Shown: positions 14,961 through 20,000 of the stretch, one piece after another
Layout of the letters: every line of letters starts with the position of its first letter
Position numbering within the stretch: the first letter of the stretch is position 1
Origin: Mesostigma viride
Lineage: Eukaryota > Streptophyta > Mesostigmatophyceae > Mesostigmatales > Mesostigmataceae
Length of the DNA stretch: 20,000 nt
Direction of reading: 5' to 3'
Assembly: GCA_009746045.1 (NCBI GenBank)
Contig: RPFO01000447.1
Location: 30,001 to 50,000, forward strand
Program-made: the position numbers and the translations under genes
Notes under the pieces: generated by a model
Seen by the model: the letters and a program-made list of their open reading frames with translations, nothing else
What the model was told of the DNA's origin: nothing
Database searches by the model: none

Positions 14961-16667
14961 TTAACCCCTAAATGGTCTTGCTGCCGATTTTCCGCCAAAA
15001 AGTGACTTACAGCCGATTTGTCGGCACCTACTCGGGGGACCAGTTTGCGAGAATACTATTGGGAATTAGGAAACGTTTAGCTGAGAAGAATGAAAGTTTA
15101 TAAGTTTCTCCAGAACATGATACTAGGGTTTGCTATATTTTGACCAAGTTTAACAGGTGTTCCAGACCGTCAAAGTACAAGGGGTCAGGGTACTTTTTCA
15201 CGTACAACGTGCATTCCGGAAAACGACGACCTGGCCATGGCGGCTTGCGCCCACGCATGGCATTTACGTTTTCGTTCGAATTTTCTGGCCAAACTTAGGA
15301 TATTGATTTTATACGTCCTAAAGATCATACAGGCCAATTTTTGGTTCGCGGGAATGCCATTTGATAGGTGTCGGCAGCGTTCTTGCTGGAAAAAACTGCG
15401 ATCAGGCCGGACGATAGAAACGTTGACAGCAATACCTTTCCGGCGTATTTTAAAGGATATATCGGTTTCTTTGTACTTTTTATGATACATATTAGTCGTA
15501 AACGTGCAAGGGTGGCCAGAAATCGCCGAATCCAGCGACCATCCTGCACAACTTTGGTGTGCCGAAATGCGCCATTTTGCGGCCACCGCCTGGGCCAAGG
15601 TAACGCCATCCATGCCTGGTAAAGCTTAAGCATCGTTTTCCTATCGATGTTTGACGTTTATATATACGTTCTAGCTTGTGTAGCACATTCTTTTTGCATT
15701 ATTCATGCTCTTTCTTGACCCTGGCCTGGCCCCTTTCTAAAACACCCTTCTTAGATGCTTCCCTCAGTCAGTTGACCTGCCACAGGGTGATGGTGATAAG
15801 TTTTAGAGGCTGTATGGGTTTGAATACCTCCATATATGTTTGTTATACATTTCCCACACACATATTGCATGAGTGTGAGGCAGTTGGCTGGTCTCTGTGG
15901 CATCATCAAGCATGTAACCGGTGAGTAAAAGCTTCCCATTGTCAGCATGTGCCACCAGGTGTGCTGGCCATCACCTGGAAAGCCATAGCAGCTTAGGCCT
16001 AGTTTATCCTTGCTAGGGCAGGCTGAAATAGGCTTAAAATCACTAGTTTGTTGGTGGCTGCCTCCTAGAATGCATGCCTTGCGTAGGGTATCCGTACCAC
16101 GTTACCTACGTGCATGGACAAGGTGGCACCTGCACATAGGTGCCATGTAAGGGCAGTGTGATGATGCAGTTATGTTTCCCCATCATTGTAGAAGGGAAAT
16201 GTATTGTTTGGCATGGTTGGGGGCCATATTAGTAGGTATTAGTAGGTAGTATGCCCACTCCTACCCCCTTGGTTGCTTTTTACCAACGGTACCCCTATGG
16301 GCTGTACTGGGTGTAACTGCTGGTATACCCACCCAAATGATGACCCCAATGGCTCAAACTGTTCAGCAACTAATTGTTTATCATCCCTGAAGTGGTAGGT
16401 GCCTAGCTCTTACAACATAATTCAAAATGCACATTCTACCAAAAATGAAAACGCTCGTCTTGACCCCCCTGACTTTGACGGCAGTTATACATGGCCTACG
16501 ATGAATATATATGAGGTTGTGATATATCATGGCTTAGGGCAACTCATGGACATGCTTGCCCCCCAAGGACAGCCATTGGATATTGCTAGGTTGTACAGGG
16601 GCTGGTTTACAAAATAGGTGAGTTACTGCCGATTTATCGGCACCATTTCCGCCCATTTAGGGGTTAA
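14961..16667. mobile_element. piggyBac-like element (TTAA, 11-bp TIRs)
   Basis: TTAA stands at both ends (14961-14964 and 16664-16667), followed inward by the inverted repeat CCCCTAAATGG (14965-14975) and CCATTTAGGGG (16653-16663). TTAA targets with CCCT/CCCC-type termini are the hallmark of piggyBac. The LINE resumes on the far side, so the insertion is clean. Just inside each end is the 14-base palindrome GCCGATTT(G/A)TCGGC (15012-15025 and 16628-16641), part of a direct repeat of about 27 bases. The element is about 1.7 kb with no recognisable transposase, so it is probably non-autonomous. Confidence 0.8.
15029..16616. other. Interior of piggyBac-like element, no recognised gene
   Basis: Open frames include 15185-15613 (minus, 142 codons, basic, with RPDRSFFQQERCRHL) and 16399-16617 (plus, 72 codons, ending GQPLDIARLYRGWFTK). 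Neither is recognised. A canonical donor-like CG|GTGAGTAA at 15920-15921 follows a short open stretch (CEAVGWSLWHHQACNR), and TAG|GTGAGTT follows the 16399 frame, so spliced exons are conceivable. Other structure: ATTAGTAGGT repeated twice at about 16229-16248, and the hairpin GGCACCT-gcacat-AGGTGCC near 16124-16143. Confidence 0.35.
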
Positions 16668-16793
16668 GTATCCTGTCGCAACCCATGCACTGGCAAACTG
16701 GCGCGCGCCCCGCCGTATCGACGCGCACGGCGCAACCCGGACCTAATAATGTCATATGTGACACAATTGCTTGAGGATCGATGCAGGGCTTCT
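16668..16793 (+). mobile_element. LINE copy, continuation after piggyBac-like element
   Basis: GTATCCTGTCGCAACCCATG continues the LINE broken at 14960 (CCCCTTGTCCCATCGCAACCC in intact copies), through CTGGCAAACTGGCGCGCGCC and CAACCCGGACCTA to GACACAATTGCTTGAGGATC and GATGCAGGGCTTCT. The extra ATCG/CGAT at 16777-16782 (GAT-C-GAT) is another short insertion. It is broken by a minus-strand LINE at about 16794. CGCATG..TTGACA near 17045-17058 may be a last trace of it. Confidence 0.78.
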
Positions 16794-17046
16794 AAAGTAT
16801 ACTTGCGTGTCATGCGCATGGGCATGCCACGGAGTATACTAAGCTAATCTCATTAGAAAAATAATTGCACCGAAGTTACAAATATCGTCTGCCATCATTC
16901 GAATGGAACTCTAGGAATTATCCTGATGCCCCAACCACATACTAGAGGGCGATATAATCCTCACCTGAGTTGTCCTCTACTGTAATATGGCAGACGAGGC
17001 GGTAGTGTAGCGGCTGTCCTCAGGGGCAATAACCCCCAGAGGTGCG
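16794..17046 (-). mobile_element. LINE 3' end, subfamily B, 5'-truncated
   Basis: Minus-strand copy with almost no tail (AAGTATACTTGCGTGTCATG), the GCGCATGGGCATGCC variant, a subfamily B 3' UTR (GCACCGAAGTTACAAATATC) and the C-terminal coding region in antisense to GGCAATAACCCCCAG. About 30 extra bases (about 16891-16922, containing TCTAGGAATTATCC) split the GTCTGCATCATGCCCC block, and an extra AT sits in GTAATATGGCAG near 16988. Confidence 0.8.
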
Positions 17047-17120
17047 CATGCAACTTGACACGTGATCACGTGCATATGATATGTGTACATATCTAGCCGC
17101 TAGCCGCTAGCCGCTAGCCT
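17047..17120. repeat. Perfect palindrome and TAGCCGC tandem repeat
   Basis: CACGTGATCACGTG (17059-17072) is a perfect 14-base palindrome. ATATGTGTACATAT follows at 17079-17092 as a short hairpin. TAGCCGC is then repeated three times plus a partial unit (17094-17119). The cluster separates the LINE region from the next retroelement. Confidence 0.7.
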
Positions 17121-19387
17121 GAGTCTCGATCGCGCCTACTTCTGCCCCATGCAACCGAAGTGATATTACTGAGGAATCCGTCGCGGCCCACTATAGCTTG
17201 GCGTCGCCACCAAAGGGGGCAGCGACATCATCGTGCATGCACACAATTCAGTCAGGCCTACCTAGAGACGCATCCGACCCATGTGGTGCTGCATGATGAA
17301 GGTGGTCATATTTGCCACAATGTGTTCAATGCTGGACATCACCAAGGCTAGCATCTTTGAGGCCGTCGGCGAGGTGTTCCCTGACCTTTTTGCGTGGACA
17401 GCAGCCTGCTAAGGCGAACCCACTCAACTCTCCTTCCTCATGGAGGATATGCCTGGGACGTTCGACGACGTCGCTTCCCGCATGGGGACCCAGTGCAAGG
17501 CGACCCCCTCTGCCCTAGCTTCAGTACCTCAGTCCGCCTTGCTGCACAAGGCTCTTCAAGTTGTCCACGCTGCGCACCCGGATGTCGTGCTCACCTCGCC
17601 TAATATTTAATGTATATGTACCATATCCATGCCCTCGGCCGGCCCGACGCTGTGGTTGCAGCCCTGGCTGCCAATTGAAGTGGCCATGGCGGCCATGCAT
17701 CAACCTTCGGCTCACCCTCCCCAAGTGTGCAGTCTTTTCGCCCCACTGAGGGGGACTGATCCGGCTTCCCCGCGGCTATCCCGGGGGCATTGGCGCGGAC
17801 GTGTGGTTTCTCGTGCCTGGGCATCCCTGTGGTGGATGACCTTGACTATACGTCGAAGAGGAGCTCTACGGGCCACCGTGGAACAGCGCACCGGCATGTC
17901 CTCGAGACTTGGGCGCGCCTCAAGGACCCGGCCCCCAGACCAAAGGGCGCTTCTAGCTCTGGTTTTGCGCCCACCCGCCACGGTGGGGTGGTTCACTGGC
18001 TCCGTGCGCTCCCCCCCACTTGCATGGTGCTGCTTGCCGCGGAGGGCCCGGCACGACGAGCACATTCAGGCCGCCTAATTGCAGGTGCTCCTCCCGGCCC
18101 GGCCCTACGGCCTGCCAGCTCACTCACTCCGCTTGGCAACCCTTCCCTGCTGCATGGGCAGGTGTGGGCTCACCCGCGCCGCCGGCCCGCCTCGCCGGCC
18201 TGCCGCCTTCCTTGGCTCTGTTGCTCAGGCCTGGGCGGAGAGCCGCCGGTTGGTCCCCAGCGCCGTCAGTGCCATTCCCGACTTGGTTACCCCATCCCCC
18301 TTCCCGGCCTTCGTGCAGGCTGTGCAGGATTCTTACCTCGCCGGGATCCAGCAGGCCTGCGACCTCGTCCGCCCCGCCCAGCCGCCCAGGCCGTGACTCC
18401 ACCGTCGCCTGCCCCGGAGCACGCCTGGCGTGTCCACTGTCGTCGGTCACTGAGTCCTATACTGTCTTCCCTGCCTGCGTTCATGAAAAACAACAAAAGA
18501 CCTACACGGGTATACTATGACACTTTGTCGACTGGATGGGTCGATCTGCATGCAAGCTTGAGCGATCAGGGGAACTGAAGGCTTGGCTTCACTCCGTTTC
18601 CCTTGAGAGGAGCGTGGGGGCCGCATTCCTGCACGCCCTCCCCATGAACCCTTTGTTCACCGTCGCTGGTTCCGGCCCTTTTCCGGCCGCCACCAGCTGT
18701 TTGCCCCGCGCAACCTCTCATCACGGCGGGTGCGTCCTGCGGCAGCTGCGGGCTTAATTGCTCTCGATACTACTGGGACGCACTACATCGCGTGCATGGG
18801 TGGCCAGCAGAACCACAACTGGTTCCTCTATCTCTGATACCGCTCTCCTCCGGGTACGTGGTGCATGCCATGGTTCGGTCGGTCTTTTACCACTCCACCA
18901 TCAAGTGCGAGGACGGGGACTGATGGGGCCGCCCTCTACTCACCCAACCACCGCCCCGGCATTACCGTGCTTGACTACGATGGGCAGGGTTGCCACCAGC
19001 TCATCGATGTCTCCGCGGCCCGCCGGGCCGCTCTCCGGTCGCCACATCCTCCGGGCGGCTGTGGATCGATGCCGGCGCTGCAGCCGCTGTCGCTGTGGCG
19101 CGACAAGTTTGCCTCCTATATACGGCAATGTGGGGCCCCACCGGGTCATCCGGCCCTTTGTCCTTGAGGAGTTCGGGGCCATGGGCCCCAAGACGGCAGA
19201 GTTTTTCCATGAGTACTGCCAGCGCCGTGAAGGCCGCCTCGACCTCGAGGGTCAGACCGCCCCGTGGTCTGCCCGCGCGGGGTCCTCGTATTGGCGTCAG
19301 CGCCTGTCACTCGCCCTCACTCGCACCGTGGCTGATGCGTTATTCCGCTGCACCCGGGCCGACTTTGTCGCGACCCATGCGGTCTAG
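17121..19387 (+). pseudogene. R2-like non-LTR reverse transcriptase, frameshifted relic
   Basis: A second retroelement lineage, readable only by switching frames. In order: FNAG-like motif A remnant (CHNVFNA, about 17310); IFEAVGEVFPDLFAWTAAC (17353-17410); the RT motif VQGDPLCP (17493-17516); AVVAALAA (about 17645) after a destroyed YxDD region; LRLTLPKCAVFSP (about 17708-17750); CLGIPVVDD; RHGGVVHWLRALPPTCM (about 17975-18025); a thumb-like stretch GLTRAAGPPRRPAAFLGSVA (about 18170-18230); LHSVSLERSVGAAFLHALP (about 18590-18640); HYIACMGGQQN; then HRPGITVLDYDGQGCHQLID (about 18948-19007), which resembles the R2-type restriction-like endonuclease motif (K/R)PD..D with PD changed to PG. The last segment is FVLEEFGAMGPKTAEFFHEY, with stop TAG at 19385-19387. 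At least six frameshifts or stops make it inactive. It shares no detectable similarity with the APE-type LINE family here. Confidence 0.65.
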
Positions 19388-19519
19388 ATCCCTCCCAGGC
19401 CTGCATGGTCACTGGGCCGGCAGCAATGTTGCTGCGTGTCGTAGTTTTGTGATGTAGTTAGTTGTACCTTGTGCAGCTGGCATGATCCTTGGCTGTCCAT
19501 GTAAGATTACTCTTAATTT
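19388..19519 (+). other. 3' flank of the R2-like relic
   Basis: No gene. TGTAA occurs at 19500-19504, 113 bases after the stop, a possible algal-type polyadenylation signal. The segment ends in CTTAATTTA next to the tail of a minus-strand LINE. Confidence 0.35.
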
Positions 19520-19733
19520 AAGTAAGTAAGTAAGTACTTGCGTGTCATGCGCAAAGGCATGCCACGGAGTACTATGCTAATCTCATTAGAAAAATAATTA
19601 CACAAAAGTTTAAACAAATATGGTCTGCGTCATCCCCCAACCGTTAAGCACTAGATGGGGATGTAATCCTCATCCGAGCTGTCCTCTAAGTACTGTAATG
19701 GTCATCCGAGCTGTCCTCTACTATTAATTTCTT
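19520..19733 (-). mobile_element. LINE 3' end with probable TTAATTT duplication
   Basis: Minus-strand subfamily A copy: AAGT tail (four units), full 3' UTR, and the last codons up to GAGCTGTCCTCTA. TTAATTT flanks it at 19513-19519 and 19734-19740, a 7-base possible target duplication. TCATCCGAGCTGTCCTCTA occurs twice, 35 bases apart (about 19672 and 19702), with AGTACTGTAATGG between, so its 5' end carries a local duplication. Confidence 0.78.
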
Positions 19734-19784
19734 CAGGGTTCTTCTTCTTTTCGGGGTTTTCCTTATGTTGCATGCCAATCTCAC

Positions 19785-19848
19785 CTCCGTAATCTATCAT
19801 TCTCAATGAATAATACTATTTATTAATTGAGAATGATAAATTACGGAG
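19785..19848. repeat. 64-bp hairpin with 29-base arms
   Basis: CTCCGTAATCTATCATTCTC and nine further bases (19785-19813) are inverted at 19820-19848 with two mismatches and a 6-base loop. It is AT-rich and non-coding. It abuts a LINE 3' UTR scrap, so it may be a short foldback element inserted there or the paired ends of a deleted one. Confidence 0.8.
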
Positions 19849-19851
19849 ATT

Positions 19852-19909
19852 TATTCTTTTGTGTAATGATTTTTTCTAATGAGATTAGTAGCATAGTACT
19901 CCGTGGCAT
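19852..19909 (+). mobile_element. LINE 3' UTR scrap
   Basis: TTCTTTTGTGTAATGATTTT, then CTAATGAGATTAG, TAG and CATAGTACTCCGTGGCAT. This is the middle of the LINE 3' UTR in plus orientation with an extra TAG (TAGTAG at 19886-19891) and no tail. It runs into an A-rich stretch. Confidence 0.75.
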
Positions 19910-20000
19910 TAAAAAAAATTAAATTATAACATGTCTCCGTTGGGAGATCATGTAGCACAGATTCCAGGTTGGATGGGTGTGGAGGAAGCCGCGTAATCGA
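19910..20000. other. Right edge, nothing recognised
   Basis: An A-rich stretch (TAAAAAAAATTAAATTATAA) followed by about 60 bases of mixed composition. Too short to assign. Confidence 0.3.

Noticed and set aside
15185-15633. Overlapping 142- and 102-codon minus-strand frames and plus-strand frames in the piggyBac-like element
   Set aside because: None shows a piggyBac DDD catalytic pattern or other motif. They overlap one another on both strands, as chance frames do.
17790-18578. 262-codon plus-strand frame as an intact gene
   Set aside because: It joins pieces of the R2-like RT read in different frames. Only short stretches match the expected protein, so it is a pseudogene by-product.

Overview
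The window is nuclear DNA of a eukaryote, most likely an alga or another protist. The evidence is a spliced WD40 gene, APE-type and R2-like non-LTR retrotransposons, hAT and piggyBac-type DNA transposons, very long trinucleotide arrays, and no bacterial operon structure. TGTAA motifs lie downstream of two coding regions (2892 and 19500). That would fit green-algal polyadenylation but is weak evidence. I cannot name the species.

Layout. 1-2758: the 3' end of a WDR47-like WD40 gene. A partial exon (1-59) and the terminal exon (2053-2758) join in phase to complete one WD40 blade. The intron between them is almost entirely (TCC)n, (CAT)n and (CAG)n repeat. 3042-6662: a pile of copies of one non-LTR (LINE) family in both orientations, each ending in a short conserved 3' UTR and an (ACTT)n tail. 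Several are nested, and one insertion has a clear target-site duplication.

6771-13907: what first looks like scattered LINE scraps reads as one plus-strand LINE copy cut by four insertions: an hAT-type relic (7196-8888), a reverse-oriented LINE with a 9-10 bp duplication (9012-9376), a 1.8 kb unknown element with repeated palindromes (9486-11254), and a 2.2 kb unknown segment carrying foldback repeats (11521-13710). 13908-16793: a second plus-strand LINE copy split by a piggyBac-like element with TTAA at both ends (14961-16667).

17121-19387: a heavily frameshifted non-LTR reverse transcriptase of a different lineage, with a C-terminal segment resembling the R2-type restriction-like endonuclease. 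The last 600 bases hold another LINE 3' end, a 29-bp-arm hairpin and a LINE scrap.

The WDR47-like gene is the only gene here that looks functional; everything else is a mobile-element graveyard. Its most unusual trait is that LINE copies differ by short insertions, many of them a 3-bp duplication around one spacer base that creates a 6-bp palindrome. These resemble excision or end-joining scars. No single new gene system is visible. The stratigraphy, the tail-on-tail LINE arrangement, the scar pattern and two unclassified elements are the parts worth following.
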